A DNA stretch of 64,000 nucleotides from Guptibacillus spartinae (GTDB lineage: Bacteria > Bacillota > Bacilli > Bacillales > Guptibacillaceae), in NCBI RefSeq assembly GCF_028610625.1, contig NZ_JAQQWU010000004.1, positions 124,001 through 188,000 on the forward strand. The letters are read 5' to 3'. The position numbers were made by a program, and so were the translations under genes. Under the pieces are notes generated by a model. The model was not told where the DNA came from. It did no database searches and saw only the letters and a list, made by a program, of their open reading frames with translations. This document shows, piece by piece, positions 1 to 7,874 of the stretch; the first letter of the stretch is position 1; each line of letters opens with the position of its first letter.

Positions 1-171
1 GTTATCAGTGGATTCAATTTTTCCACTTATGACATAAGGCAAGCCACATTGTCCATAAGAGTAAATATTCCCTTTCTCAAGTGTGACAACTTCCGCTTCC
101 TCATCATTTCGAATAATTTGCATCGCTGCACTCATACCAGCCGCATCCCCACCAATGATCACAAACTTCAT
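1..171 (-). CDS. CoA-disulfide reductase-like FAD/NAD(P) oxidoreductase, N-terminal part
   Basis: Only the first 57 codons lie in the window; the gene runs off the left edge. The N-terminus has the FAD-binding Rossmann motif [10 protein letters not shown] (residues 7-16) and the CGLPY motif with the redox cysteine at residue 42. That arrangement is typical of CoA-disulfide reductases and NADH oxidases/peroxidases of the same superfamily. The start is the ATG at 171-169, preceded on the minus strand by a purine-rich AGGAAAGGGG. It is divergent from prfA. CoA-disulfide reductase is the best guess; NADH oxidase cannot be excluded from this fragment. Confidence 0.75.
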   Translation of the reverse strand, partial: MKFVIIGGDAAGMSAAMQIIRNDEEAEVVTLEKGNIYSYGQCGLPYVISGKIESTDN

Positions 172-246
172 CTATAAGCAGCCCCTTTCCTAATTGTTCT
201 ACTCCCAGTTTACCCTGAATAAATGATGTTAAAGCTATTTTTGCTT

Positions 247-275
247 TTGACCTGCGAAATGTCCTATACTATAAT
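247..275 (+). promoter_or_regulatory. sigma-A promoter for prfA operon
   Basis: TTGACC (247-252) and TATAAT (270-275) are separated by exactly 17 bases, close to the vegetative consensus. It lies 35 bases before the prfA TTG start and could serve prfA-prmC. Confidence 0.75.
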
Positions 276-310
276 TAGAATGTTATGCAACGAAAACGAG
301 GTGAAAGATC

Positions 311-1381
311 TTGTTAGACCGTTTAGAAATTGTAGAAGAACGTTATGATAAGTTAAATCAGTTGTTGAGTGATCCAGAAGTCATTAATGACACGACGAAA
401 CTCCGGGAATATTCCAAAGAGCAAGCAAGCCTTGAGGAAACCGTTCAGGTGTATCGTGAATATAAGGAAATTCTCGAAGGCATTCAAGATGCGAAAGCGA
501 TGCTTGAGGAAGAAAAAGATGCAGAAATGCGCGAAATGGTGAAAGCTGAACTTTCCGAGCTTACACCTAAAGAAGAAGAGTATGCAGAGCGCTTGCGAGT
601 GCTTCTTCTTCCCAAAGACCCGAATGATGACAAAAACGTTATTATTGAGGTTCGTGGAGCAGCGGGTGGAGATGAAGCCGCTCTATTTGCCGGTGACTTG
701 TACAAAATGTACAGCCGTTTTGCTGAAATGCAAGGATGGAAGTCTGAAGTGATTGAATCAAGCTCAACCGAGCTCGGTGGTTTTAAAGAGATTATCTTTA
801 TGATCAACGGTGCCGGCGCTTATTCAAAAATGAAGTACGAGAACGGTGCACACCGTGTTCAGCGCGTTCCATCCACAGAATCTGGCGGTCGTATTCATAC
901 GTCTACGGCAACCGTTGCGGTGCTTCCTGAAGCAGAAGAAGTAGAAGTTGACATTCATGATAAAGACATTCGTGTTGATACCTTTACTTCAAGTGGACCT
1001 GGTGGACAGAGTGTAAATACAACGATGTCAGCGGTTCGTTTAACGCATATGCCAACAGGCGTTGTCGTCTCGTGTCAGGATGAAAAGTCTCAGATTAAGA
1101 ACAAAGAAAAAGCGATGAAGGTTCTTCGTGCTCGTGTGTATGATAAGTTCCAGCAGGAAGCACAGAAAGAGTACGACGATAACCGTAAATCAGCTGTAGG
1201 TACTGGCGATCGTTCTGAACGTATTCGCACGTACAACTTCCCACAAAACCGCGTAACGGATCACAGAATTAACCTGACGATCCAGAAGCTTGACCAGATC
1301 CTTCAAGGGAAGCTTGATGAGTTCATTGATGCGCTTATTACAGAAGAGCAAACGCGCTTAATGGCGGAAGCTGGAGAGTGA
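311..1381 (+). CDS. prfA: Peptide chain release factor 1
   Basis: Class I release factor that reads UAA and UAG and triggers peptidyl-tRNA hydrolysis on the ribosome. The protein has 356 residues, the usual family length. The catalytic GGQ is at residues 231-233, inside [10 protein letters not shown]. The stop-codon recognition tripeptide is of RF1 P-x-T type (P187-S-T189, in RVPSTES) and not the SPF of RF2. Start is TTG at 311, preceded by GAGGTGA. The methyltransferase that modifies the GGQ glutamine, prmC, follows four bases after the stop, which supports both assignments and suggests cotranscription. Confidence 0.97.
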   Translation: MLDRLEIVEERYDKLNQLLSDPEVINDTTKLREYSKEQASLEETVQVYREYKEILEGIQDAKAMLEEEKDAEMREMVKAELSELTPKEEEYAERLRVLLLPKDPNDDKNVIIEVRGAAGGDEAALFAGDLYKMYSRFAEMQGWKSEVIESSSTELGGFKEIIFMINGAGAYSKMKYENGAHRVQRVPSTESGGRIHTSTATVAVLPEAEEVEVDIHDKDIRVDTFTSSGPGGQSVNTTMSAVRLTHMPTGVVVSCQDEKSQIKNKEKAMKVLRARVYDKFQQEAQKEYDDNRKSAVGTGDRSERIRTYNFPQNRVTDHRINLTIQKLDQILQGKLDEFIDALITEEQTRLMAEAGE

Positions 1382-1385
1382 CCCT

Positions 1386-2234
1386 ATGATGACTGTATTC
1401 GAAGCCCTTAAATGGGCTTCTTCTTTTTTAGAGAAGCACGGACGTGAAGCATCGGCAGCAGAATGGCTAATCAAGCATGAGTTAAATGTTTCAAGAACGG
1501 AGCTTTTGCTTCAAATGCAAGATGATATGCCGAATTTCCCAAGTTTTGAAGCGAAAATAAAAGAGCATGCGCGTGGCATTCCCGTTCAGCATATCGTTGA
1601 GAAAGAAGAGTTCTACGGGAGAACATTTCGCGTGAATCATTATGTGCTTGTGCCAAGACCTGAAACAGAAGAGCTTGTGGAAGGTATTCTTACTCGAGCA
1701 AAAGCACTATTTTCAGATCCAGCAAAAGCAACGATCGCCGATATTGGTACGGGAAGCGGAGCCATTGCGATTAGTCTTGCCCTCGAACTTCACAACCAAG
1801 ATGTGACTGCTGTGGACATTTCAGAGGATGCGCTTAAAGTAGCGAAGGAAAACGCGCAACGGTTAGAGGCGCCGATTTCATTTCTTCACGGTGATTTACT
1901 TCAGCCGCTAGAAGGACGAAAACTCGATATTGTCGTATCAAATCCTCCTTATATTTCAGAAGAAGACTATGCGACGCTTGATCCGTTAGTGCGTGATCAT
2001 GAACCGATTCAAGCGCTCGTTGGGGGAGAAAATGGCTACGAACTTTATCGCCGTCTTGCGGAAGGACTACCGAAGCTGATCGCTTCTCCAGGGTTAATTG
2101 GATTTGAGGTAGGCGAAAAGCAGGCGCGAAAGGTTGCTGCGATGCTCGAAGCCTCTTTTGGGGAGAGCATTCAGGTCGAAGTTGTAAACGATATAAGTGG
2201 AAAAGAACGGATGGTATTTGGCATTGTGACGTAA
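1386..2234 (+). CDS. prmC: Release factor glutamine-N5 methyltransferase
   Basis: SAM-dependent methyltransferase that methylates the glutamine of the GGQ motif in release factors. The 282-residue protein has an N-terminal helical substrate-recognition domain (about 1-80), a SAM-binding DIGTGSGAIAI motif near residue 120, and the NPPY active-site motif at residues 186-189. It follows prfA directly, the conserved Bacillus order. The start is one of two adjacent ATG codons (1386 or 1389). The chain is full length and nothing unusual is visible. Confidence 0.96.
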   Translation: MMTVFEALKWASSFLEKHGREASAAEWLIKHELNVSRTELLLQMQDDMPNFPSFEAKIKEHARGIPVQHIVEKEEFYGRTFRVNHYVLVPRPETEELVEGILTRAKALFSDPAKATIADIGTGSGAIAISLALELHNQDVTAVDISEDALKVAKENAQRLEAPISFLHGDLLQPLEGRKLDIVVSNPPYISEEDYATLDPLVRDHEPIQALVGGENGYELYRRLAEGLPKLIASPGLIGFEVGEKQARKVAAMLEASFGESIQVEVVNDISGKERMVFGIVT

Positions 2235-2248
2235 CCCTGTCGATTCTA

Positions 2249-2306
2249 CTCGCATTCTGGTGAACAGTTCTACGTTTAATTCGTATGAATCTGGCCAGAA
2301 TGAGAG
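2249..2306. repeat. Inverted repeat in prmC-spoIIR gap
   Basis: CATTCTGG (2253-2260) and CCAGAATG (2295-2302) form a perfect 8-bp stem, extendable to about 12 bp with one mismatch, around a 34-base loop. It overlaps the region expected to hold the spoIIR promoter. There is no T tract, so a terminator role is uncertain. Confidence 0.4.
2274..2301 (+). promoter_or_regulatory. Possible sigma-F-type promoter of spoIIR
   Basis: GGCCAGAAT at 2293-2301 fits the GGNNANAMT -10 element of sigma-F promoters. GTTTA at 2274-2278 sits 14 bases upstream, a weak -35 match. spoIIR is a sigma-F-dependent gene in B. subtilis, which motivated the search. Confidence 0.3.
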
Positions 2307-2327
2307 CTAGAAGGGACGGGATACAAG

Positions 2328-2936
2328 ATGAATCAAAAAGGACTTATTAATCTATTAATCTCATTTTTTATTCTTGCTACAAGTCTCCAAGGTTCGGGTA
2401 TTGTGAAAGCAAATCAGCAGATCATTCCAGACGAAGCGATTCGTCTTCGCATTTTAGCCAATAGTAATAGTGAGGAAGACCAGACTGTAAAGCGTAGCAT
2501 TCGCGATGAAGTGAACAAATCAATTAATACATGGGTTGCTGACTTAACTTCTATCGAAGCGTCGCGACGTGTGATTAAAAGTCATTTGAACGAAATTGAA
2601 GCGATTGTAGAAAAAGAGCTTAATCAAATCGGGAGCAAAGAATCATTTTCTGTTTCATTCGGAGAAGTCGCATTTCCAACGAAGCTGTATGGAGACTTTG
2701 TTTATCCTGCCGGTGATTACGAGGCCGTTTTAATTACAATTGGGGAAGGGCTTGGGGATAACTGGTGGTGCGTTTTATTCCCACCTCTTTGTTTCCTTGA
2801 TTTCTCAAATGGGGACGCCGTTCAGGCGGCAGACGATGCGCCGGAAGAAGAGCCAGCAGAAGAAGTGGAAGTCGATTTCTTCTTGGTGAAAATCATTGAT
2901 ACGATTGTGGATTGGGTGAAAGGAATTTTCAGCTAA
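2328..2936 (+). CDS. spoIIR: Stage II sporulation protein R
   Basis: Signalling protein made in the forespore under sigma-F and exported to the intermembrane space, where it triggers SpoIIGA to process pro-sigma-E in the mother cell. The protein has 202 residues with a hydrophobic N-terminal signal segment (about 5-28). The conserved core follows: PDEAIRLRILANS near residues 34-46, then the aromatic WWCVLFPPLCFLD stretch typical of the family. The C-terminus is acidic and ends in a hydrophobic segment. The location after prmC matches the B. subtilis neighbourhood. Confidence 0.95.
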   Translation: MNQKGLINLLISFFILATSLQGSGIVKANQQIIPDEAIRLRILANSNSEEDQTVKRSIRDEVNKSINTWVADLTSIEASRRVIKSHLNEIEAIVEKELNQIGSKESFSVSFGEVAFPTKLYGDFVYPAGDYEAVLITIGEGLGDNWWCVLFPPLCFLDFSNGDAVQAADDAPEEEPAEEVEVDFFLVKIIDTIVDWVKGIFS

Positions 2937-3012
2937 CAGGTCTATTCTCCTCCTTCAGCGCATAAGACCATAACAGAACGGTTTTATGGATAACGTGAAG
3001 GAGGAGATCAAT

Positions 3013-3444
3013 GTGTTTCTTGTTAGAAAAGCAACGTCGGAAGATGCCGCAGCTGTTCGGGATTTTGTCTTGCGCTCCGGATTGAACGTGGACGGGCTCC
3101 CTGAAATTGAGTCCTTTCTAATGGCAGAATCAGAAACGAAAGAGCTGCTTGGTGTAATTGGACTTGAAACAATCGGTACATCAGGTCTTTTGAGGGCACT
3201 CGTATTAAATCGTTCTGAATCGACCTCTGAACGGCTACTATGCTTTTTTGATCAGGTCGTTCTTTATGCGAAAAAAGCGAACTTGGACGAGTTGTTTTTG
3301 ACTTCAAAAGAAGAGTCATTTTTCTTTCAAGTTTTCGGTTTCTCGACAATTTCCTTAGAAGAGGTTCCATCGTTAGTAAGAGAAAATGAGCTATTTTCAA
3401 CGCACTCAGATCAACGAGTTATTATGAGAAAACGATTGGCCTAG
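3013..3444 (+). CDS. GNAT-family N-acetyltransferase (YwlB-like)
   Basis: A 143-residue protein beginning MFLVRKATSEDAAAV, a typical GNAT opening strand and helix. The middle contains GVIGLETIGTSGLLRALVLN (strands 3 and 4), and the C-terminal half has FFFQVFGFSTI, the usual end of the fold. I chose the GTG at 3013 because GGAGG lies 8 bases upstream; an ATG at 2986 would place that site inside the gene. By position between spoIIR and ywlC it corresponds to B. subtilis ywlB. The acceptor substrate cannot be told from sequence. Confidence 0.75.
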   Translation: MFLVRKATSEDAAAVRDFVLRSGLNVDGLPEIESFLMAESETKELLGVIGLETIGTSGLLRALVLNRSESTSERLLCFFDQVVLYAKKANLDELFLTSKEESFFFQVFGFSTISLEEVPSLVRENELFSTHSDQRVIMRKRLA

Positions 3445-3462
3445 GTATTCTCATCAACAAGG

Positions 3463-3691
3463 TTATGCACAATCCGAACATATGTTATCCACATTGTGTG
3501 GATATATAGACGATTAGCGGAAGGAAGCGTTTTTACGAATTGTGTAGAATTCTGCGGAAAGATCATAGATTATCCCGAAATAAGCGGGTTTATGAGCATT
3601 TTTAGAATAAGAAGGTGAAGAAAGTGGAAGGTATCCACACAAATGTTTGGTATGTGGATGAAAATGTGGATAGTGAAAATGATTATCCACA
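3463..3691. promoter_or_regulatory. DnaA-box cluster at ywlB/ywlC
   Basis: Three sites match the DnaA box TTATNCACA exactly: 3463-3471, 3485-3493 and 3683-3691. At least four more differ by one base: 3497-3505, 3631-3639, 3653-3661 and 3665-3673, in both orientations. Seven boxes in 229 bases is far above chance. The cluster spans the gap and the first codons of ywlC. The ywlC region is one of the known DnaA-binding clusters outside oriC in B. subtilis, so this looks like a conserved replication-control site. Confidence 0.75.
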
Positions 3692-4673
3692 GATTTTGGA
3701 AGCTGCCGAATGTTTACAACGTAATGAAGTCGTCGCTTTCCCGACTGAAACCGTTTATGGATTAGGGGGAAATGCGCTATCAGAAGAAGCTGTAGCCAAA
3801 ATATTTGGTGCAAAAGGTCGTCCTGCCGATAACCCACTGATCGTTCACGTAGCGAGTCGTCCACATGTGGAAAAGTTAGTGACGCATATTTCAAAAAAAG
3901 CAGATGAGTTAATGAATGCATTCTGGCCTGGGCCGCTGACGATTGTATTGCCTGGTGGGAAAAGTGTGGCATCAAATGTCACGGCCGGCCTTGATACGGT
4001 AGCGATTCGCATGCCAGATCATCCAGTTGCACTCGCGCTCTTAACGGCCGCGAATTTACCGCTTGCTGCACCAAGTGCAAATATATCCGGTAAACCTAGT
4101 CCCACGACAGCGCAACATGTGATTCATGATTTAAGTGGCAAAATTGCTGGTATTGTGGATGGCGGTTCAACAGGGGTTGGACTAGAATCAACGGTTGTGG
4201 ACTGTTCCGGTGATCACGTAACCATTCTTCGTCCCGGAGGCGTTACGAAAGAACAGTTAGAGGAAGTCGTTGGGGAAGTGAAAGTTGATCCTGCATTAGG
4301 TGATGATGGCCAAAAACCTAAATCTCCAGGTGTTAAGTACAAGCATTATGCTCCAACGGCGCCAGTAACGCTTGTGGATGGCTCAAATTCATACTTGCAA
4401 TCGATTGTGGACAAGCGGAGAGCAGAGGGCGCGAAGGTCGGTGTTCTTGCGACAGAGGAATCGAAAGCGACGTATCGAGCCGATGTCATTATCCCGTGCG
4501 GTTCGAGAGAAAATCTTACCTCCGTTGCAAACCGATTGTATGATGTTTTGCGTCAATTTGATGAAGCTGATGTAGATGAAATCTATAGCGAAGTGTTTTC
4601 ACAAGATGGCGTCGGTGCAGCTGTGATGAACCGACTATCAAAAGCCGCTAGCAATCGTGTGATCAAAGAATAA
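3624..4673 (+). CDS. tsaC: L-threonylcarbamoyladenylate synthase (YwlC/Sua5 type)
   Basis: Makes threonylcarbamoyl-AMP from threonine, bicarbonate and ATP, the first step of t6A37 tRNA modification. The YrdC-like domain occupies the first two thirds, with PTETVYGLGG, KGRPADNPLI and PSANISGKPSPT as landmarks. A Sua5-specific C-terminal domain follows the SPGVKYKHYAP linker, so this is the long (about 350-residue) form. I prefer the GTG at 3624, with AAGGTG six bases upstream, over the GTG at 3615. The DnaA-box cluster overlaps the first 23 codons. ywlC is the B. subtilis name. Confidence 0.93.
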   Translation: MEGIHTNVWYVDENVDSENDYPQILEAAECLQRNEVVAFPTETVYGLGGNALSEEAVAKIFGAKGRPADNPLIVHVASRPHVEKLVTHISKKADELMNAFWPGPLTIVLPGGKSVASNVTAGLDTVAIRMPDHPVALALLTAANLPLAAPSANISGKPSPTTAQHVIHDLSGKIAGIVDGGSTGVGLESTVVDCSGDHVTILRPGGVTKEQLEEVVGEVKVDPALGDDGQKPKSPGVKYKHYAPTAPVTLVDGSNSYLQSIVDKRRAEGAKVGVLATEESKATYRADVIIPCGSRENLTSVANRLYDVLRQFDEADVDEIYSEVFSQDGVGAAVMNRLSKAASNRVIKE

Positions 4674-4675
4674 CA

Positions 4676-4708
4676 AGAAAACCCGCTCAAAGATGAGCGG
4701 GTTTTCTT
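4676..4708. terminator. Bidirectional terminator ywlC / DUF2533
   Basis: AAGAAAACCCGCTC and GAGCGGGTTTTCTT form a perfect 14-bp stem with a 5-base loop. T tracts on both strands let it serve the two convergent genes. Confidence 0.85.
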
Positions 4709-4967
4709 ATTTGCGCTTCTTTTGAACGAATTCTTCTACCATTTGCGTAGTTACGTACGTCCGTGTTGGAATGCTGCCTTGTTTGGCAAGTTCATTAATT
4801 TGCAGGGATAGCTCATTGATGCGGTCTGTCGTAAATGGTTTATTTGCTTTGCACAATTCAACAGCATGAGAAATGGCGGCTTCTCTCTCTTTATCTAACT
4901 GAATAAATAAGTTAATTTCACGATTTTTTTGACTAAGCTGGTTCGATATCCCTTTGTGAACGCTCAT
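4707..4967 (-). CDS. DUF2533 family protein (YpbS-like)
   Basis: A small 86-residue soluble protein, convergent with ywlC and predicted mostly helical and highly charged. The opening MSVHKGISNQLSQKNREIN and the closing PTRTYVTTQMVEEFVQKKRK resemble the DUF2533 family (B. subtilis YpbS) as I remember it. The start is the ATG ending at 4967, because GGAGG lies ten bases upstream; a longer reading from 4994 would put that site inside the gene. Function is unknown. It sits within the conserved ywl cluster but on the opposite strand. Confidence 0.6.
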   Translation of the reverse strand: MSVHKGISNQLSQKNREINLFIQLDKEREAAISHAVELCKANKPFTTDRINELSLQINELAKQGSIPTRTYVTTQMVEEFVQKKRK

Positions 4968-5066
4968 AATATTAGTTCCTCCAATTTGGCTCAATCATTA
5001 CTAAAACACTACCCTTAAAGAGCCTTACGTAATCTATTATTCATTCTTTCCCTTCTATTTTCAAGA

Positions 5067-5105
5067 GGACGTGCATAAAAGTTGAATAGCACGTCCCGGG
5101 AGGAG
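5067..5105 (+). promoter_or_regulatory. Hairpin next to mntP ribosome binding site
   Basis: GGACGTGC (5067-5074) and GCACGTCC (5089-5096) form a perfect 8-bp stem with a 14-base loop, ending directly before the GGGAGGAG ribosome binding site (5098-5105). It could modulate translation. I do not see the conserved core of the yybP-ykoY manganese riboswitch. Confidence 0.4.
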
Positions 5106-5110
5106 ATGGA

Positions 5111-5668
5111 ATGATTTCCACTGCGTTAATAGGAGAGCTCGCAACTTTAAGCATAATGGCATTTGCTCTCGGTATGGATGCTTTTTCAGTTGGACTTGGC
5201 ATGGGTATGATTCCGCTTCGTCTCCGTCAAATTGCTAAAATTGGCGTGGTGATTGGACTGTTTCATATGGGGATGCCACTTGCCGGGATGATCATTGGCC
5301 GAGTTCTTTCAGAACACTTTGGCACGGTTGCAACGATGGTCGGCGGCGCACTTTTGCTGTTACTTGGTATTCAAATGGGACTATCCTCGCTCTCATCGAG
5401 CGATAAACCGTTTGTAACCCCAGTTGGCTTTGGCTTGCTTGTTTTTTCGTTAAGCGTGAGCCTCGATAGCTTTTCCGTTGGTTTAAGTCTCGGAATCTAC
5501 GGGGCGAGAGTTTTCGTCACGATTTTGTTGTTTGGCCTGATCAGCATGCTCTTAACCTGGTCCGGCTTAATGATGGGCCGGAAATTTCAGCGCTGGATCG
5601 GCTCATACAGCGAACTCCTTGGCGGCTGTATCTTATTTTGTTTTGGGTTGAAGCTATTGATTCTGTAG
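5111..5668 (+). CDS. mntP: Manganese efflux pump MntP
   Basis: Membrane exporter that removes excess Mn(II). The 185-residue protein is almost entirely hydrophobic, with about six transmembrane segments arranged as two repeats. Each repeat has the family signature with a membrane aspartate: [15 protein letters not shown] near residue 20 and [13 protein letters not shown] near residue 120. Length and pattern match MntP, and the position before ywlE matches B. subtilis ywlD. The ATG at 5111 follows GGGAGGAGATGGA. Confidence 0.93.
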   Translation: MISTALIGELATLSIMAFALGMDAFSVGLGMGMIPLRLRQIAKIGVVIGLFHMGMPLAGMIIGRVLSEHFGTVATMVGGALLLLLGIQMGLSSLSSSDKPFVTPVGFGLLVFSLSVSLDSFSVGLSLGIYGARVFVTILLFGLISMLLTWSGLMMGRKFQRWIGSYSELLGGCILFCFGLKLLIL

Positions 5669-5690
5669 TGTTAGGGGCGGATGGTGAGTT

Positions 5691-5790
5691 TGGCCAATAA
5701 AAATGGATTTTGGACAATATATTGAGAAATTGGCCAATAAAATCTCAATTTAGCCAATATAACGAGATTATGGCCAATAAACCACTTTCA
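5691..5790. repeat. Five 20-bp-phased TGGCCAATAA repeats
   Basis: The decamer TGGCCAATAA or a one- to two-base variant starts at 5691, 5711, 5731, 5751 and 5771, exactly every 20 bases. The ten bases between copies are A/T-rich and not conserved, though ATTGAG/CTCAAT and ATCTC/GAGAT pairs could let neighbouring spacers base-pair. The array fills the gap between mntP and the convergent hflC. Confidence 0.7.
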
Positions 5791-5824
5791 GGGAGGCCGC
5801 TCACATAAGTGGTCTCCCTGAAAA
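5788..5824. terminator. Terminator between mntP and hflC
   Basis: TTCAGGGAG and CTCCCTGAA form a 9-bp stem with an inner extension, followed by AAAA on the plus strand and preceded by A/T-rich sequence. It most likely ends both convergent transcripts. Confidence 0.55.
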
Positions 5825-5827
5825 GAT

Positions 5828-6757
5828 TTACTCTGTAATCCCCTGTAAAAGCTTCGCGTACGGAGAATCAGCCGGCAGCATGATCACCGTTTCGTCATTC
5901 AACGTTGTTTTATACGACTCAAGCGTGCGGTAAAGCTCATAAAATTCTGGATCCTTACTAAACGCTTTGTTGTAAATTTTCGCCGCTTCTGATTCGCCTT
6001 CTGCGCGAATTTCTTCCGCATCGGCGTCAGCTTTAGCTAGAATGGTATCCACTTCTTTATCTGTTTCAGCTTTGATCCGATCGGAATCAGCGTCACCTTG
6101 TGATAAGTATTCCTGTGCTTTGGATTCGCGTTCTGAAATCATACGCTGGAAAACGGATTGTTCGTTCGCATCCGGAAGATCAGTTCGCTTCATCCGGACA
6201 TCGGTTACCTGGATGCCGTATGAGTCGCGTTCAAGTAATTCATTCACGCGCTCGCGCACATTGTCATTAAAACTGCCTCGATTGGATTTTTCCTCATTAA
6301 TGATTTGATCGTACTCAAGCTGACCAAGTTCTGAGCGAATAACGGAGAAAATAAATTCGCCCATTTTGGCTTCAGCATTTTCAATCGTCCGTGCGTTTGA
6401 AATCATATCCTGTGGATCACTAACAGACCAGACCGCATAGTTATCAACTGTCATCCGCTTTTTATCTTTCGTTGTAATTTCTTCTGGATTCACATCATAA
6501 AGCATCTGGTATTTTGGTAGTGTCGTGACGGATTGGATGAAAGGCACTTTTACCTTTAATCCAGGCTCTGTTTCAATCTTCACAACGTCCCCAAATTGAC
6601 GAATGACTTTGTACTCGCCTTCCTTCACGACAAAGAGGGTGCTGAAAATCCCGCCAATGATCACGAGAAGGAGAACGATGAGCAGGACGCTTTTTACGAT
6701 TTTACCAGGGTTCATCTTTCGGCGGTGTTCATCCATATTAAAAACGTTCTTACTCAT
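5828..6757 (-). CDS. hflC: HflC-like SPFH/prohibitin membrane protein
   Basis: Partner of HflK in a membrane complex that in E. coli encloses and modulates the FtsH protease. The 309-residue chain has a short basic cytoplasmic N-terminus, one transmembrane segment (about 20-42), then the SPFH domain opening VVKEGEYKVIRQFGDV. A long charged coiled coil follows (about 205-265). The ATG ending at 6757 has AAAGGAG ten bases upstream; the in-frame GTG at 6766 overlaps that site. The start overlaps the end of hflK by eight bases, so the two are translationally coupled. Confidence 0.88.
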   Translation of the reverse strand: MSKNVFNMDEHRRKMNPGKIVKSVLLIVLLLVIIGGIFSTLFVVKEGEYKVIRQFGDVVKIETEPGLKVKVPFIQSVTTLPKYQMLYDVNPEEITTKDKKRMTVDNYAVWSVSDPQDMISNARTIENAEAKMGEFIFSVIRSELGQLEYDQIINEEKSNRGSFNDNVRERVNELLERDSYGIQVTDVRMKRTDLPDANEQSVFQRMISERESKAQEYLSQGDADSDRIKAETDKEVDTILAKADADAEEIRAEGESEAAKIYNKAFSKDPEFYELYRTLESYKTTLNDETVIMLPADSPYAKLLQGITE

Positions 6758-7715
6758 TCTTTTCACTCTCCTTTGGCTTCGGTGTCTCAGTCGTTTTCTC
6801 CTTCGCCGGCTGGATTGGTAAATATTTCACGGTGTCTCCACCTTCATCGGTAATATAAATCTTTGTATCTGGCAACACTTCTTCAAGCGTTTCTAACACC
6901 AGGCGCTGTCTCGTGATATCTGGGTTATTTTTGTATTCATTGTAGAGAGCATTAAATGTAGCAACATCTCCGCGCGCCTGCTCAATTCGCTGCGCTTTTT
7001 CACCTTCCGCTTTCGAAATACGCGCATCTTTTTGACCTTCCACAACATTTAGTTCCTGATTTTTATACTTCTTCGCTCCGTAAATCGTCGTTTCTTTTTG
7101 TTCACGAGCATCTACAACGTTCGTAAACGCTTTTCGCACTTCATCGTTTGGTAACTCCACGTCTTGAAGTTTCACATCAAGTATCGAAATACCAATTTCA
7201 TAGCGATCAATTAGTTTAGTTAGAATGTCTCGCACATTTCCTTCAATTTCGGCTTTTCCTGAGGTTAATGCTTCGTCAATTTCGGAGCTACCGATCACCC
7301 CTCTTAAGGAAGAAGAAGTTGCGTTATAAAGAATTTCTTTCGGTTCATCTGAGTAATATAAGTATTGTTTTGGATTCGTAATGCGCCACTGAACGACGAG
7401 ATCAGCGAGGACGATGTTTTCATCTCCCGTTACCATTTTCGTCTCCTCAGGATAATCCACGATCTTGCCATCTTCCTCATCGTATCCAAACGTTAAGCTG
7501 AACGTTTCTCTCGGTAGAATGTCTACCTGTTGTATCGGCCATGGCAGTTTAAAATGAAGTCCAGCATCGCTAATTTCTTCATCCACTTTACCGAATGTCA
7601 TAATAACCGCTTGTTCAGACTCATCAACGGTATACCAGCTCGTAACGAGGATCACGCCAAGGATCAGAAATAGAACAATGGAGCCGGATAAAATGACGAT
7701 TTTTCTTTGTGACAT
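6750..7715 (-). CDS. hflK: HflK-like SPFH/prohibitin membrane protein
   Basis: First gene of the hflKC pair. It has 321 residues, one N-terminal transmembrane helix (about 8-28), then an SPFH domain starting VDESEQAVIMTFGKV, and a coiled-coil segment (about 210-255) rich in Lys, Glu and Ala. The C-terminal tail is Pro/Glu/Lys-rich. Complexes of HflK and HflC are known to form large membrane cages with FtsH. The pair lies on the minus strand between mntP and ywlE, which are adjacent in B. subtilis, so it is an insertion relative to that genome. Confidence 0.87.
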   Translation of the reverse strand: MSQRKIVILSGSIVLFLILGVILVTSWYTVDESEQAVIMTFGKVDEEISDAGLHFKLPWPIQQVDILPRETFSLTFGYDEEDGKIVDYPEETKMVTGDENIVLADLVVQWRITNPKQYLYYSDEPKEILYNATSSSLRGVIGSSEIDEALTSGKAEIEGNVRDILTKLIDRYEIGISILDVKLQDVELPNDEVRKAFTNVVDAREQKETTIYGAKKYKNQELNVVEGQKDARISKAEGEKAQRIEQARGDVATFNALYNEYKNNPDITRQRLVLETLEEVLPDTKIYITDEGGDTVKYLPIQPAKEKTTETPKPKESEKNE

Positions 7716-7737
7716 GTGACTTTCCCCCTTTGATTCA

Positions 7738-7767
7738 CTTATAACAAGTATTACGTTCGGATGACAA
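7738..7767 (-). promoter_or_regulatory. sigma-A promoter of hflKC
   Basis: Read on the minus strand, TTGTCA (7767-7762) and TATAAG (7743-7738) are 18 bases apart, each a 5/6 match to consensus. They lie directly upstream of the hflK AAAGGGGG ribosome binding site. Confidence 0.55.
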
Positions 7768-7874
7768 AAAGGTTTCAGAACTTCCAGTCTTTTTATCCGA
7801 GATTGTTCCGTTTGCGAGGGGTGGATTTATCCCGTTTCATCTCTCATAATAGGAAGAGAAGGGAAGTGGACAAG

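Noticed and set aside
4995-5110. yybP-ykoY manganese riboswitch before mntP
   Set aside because: Only 115 bases are available and the conserved core sequences are not visible; only a simple hairpin was found.
5691-5790. CRISPR array
   Set aside because: The 10-base repeat with 10-base spacers is far too short, and no cas genes are present.
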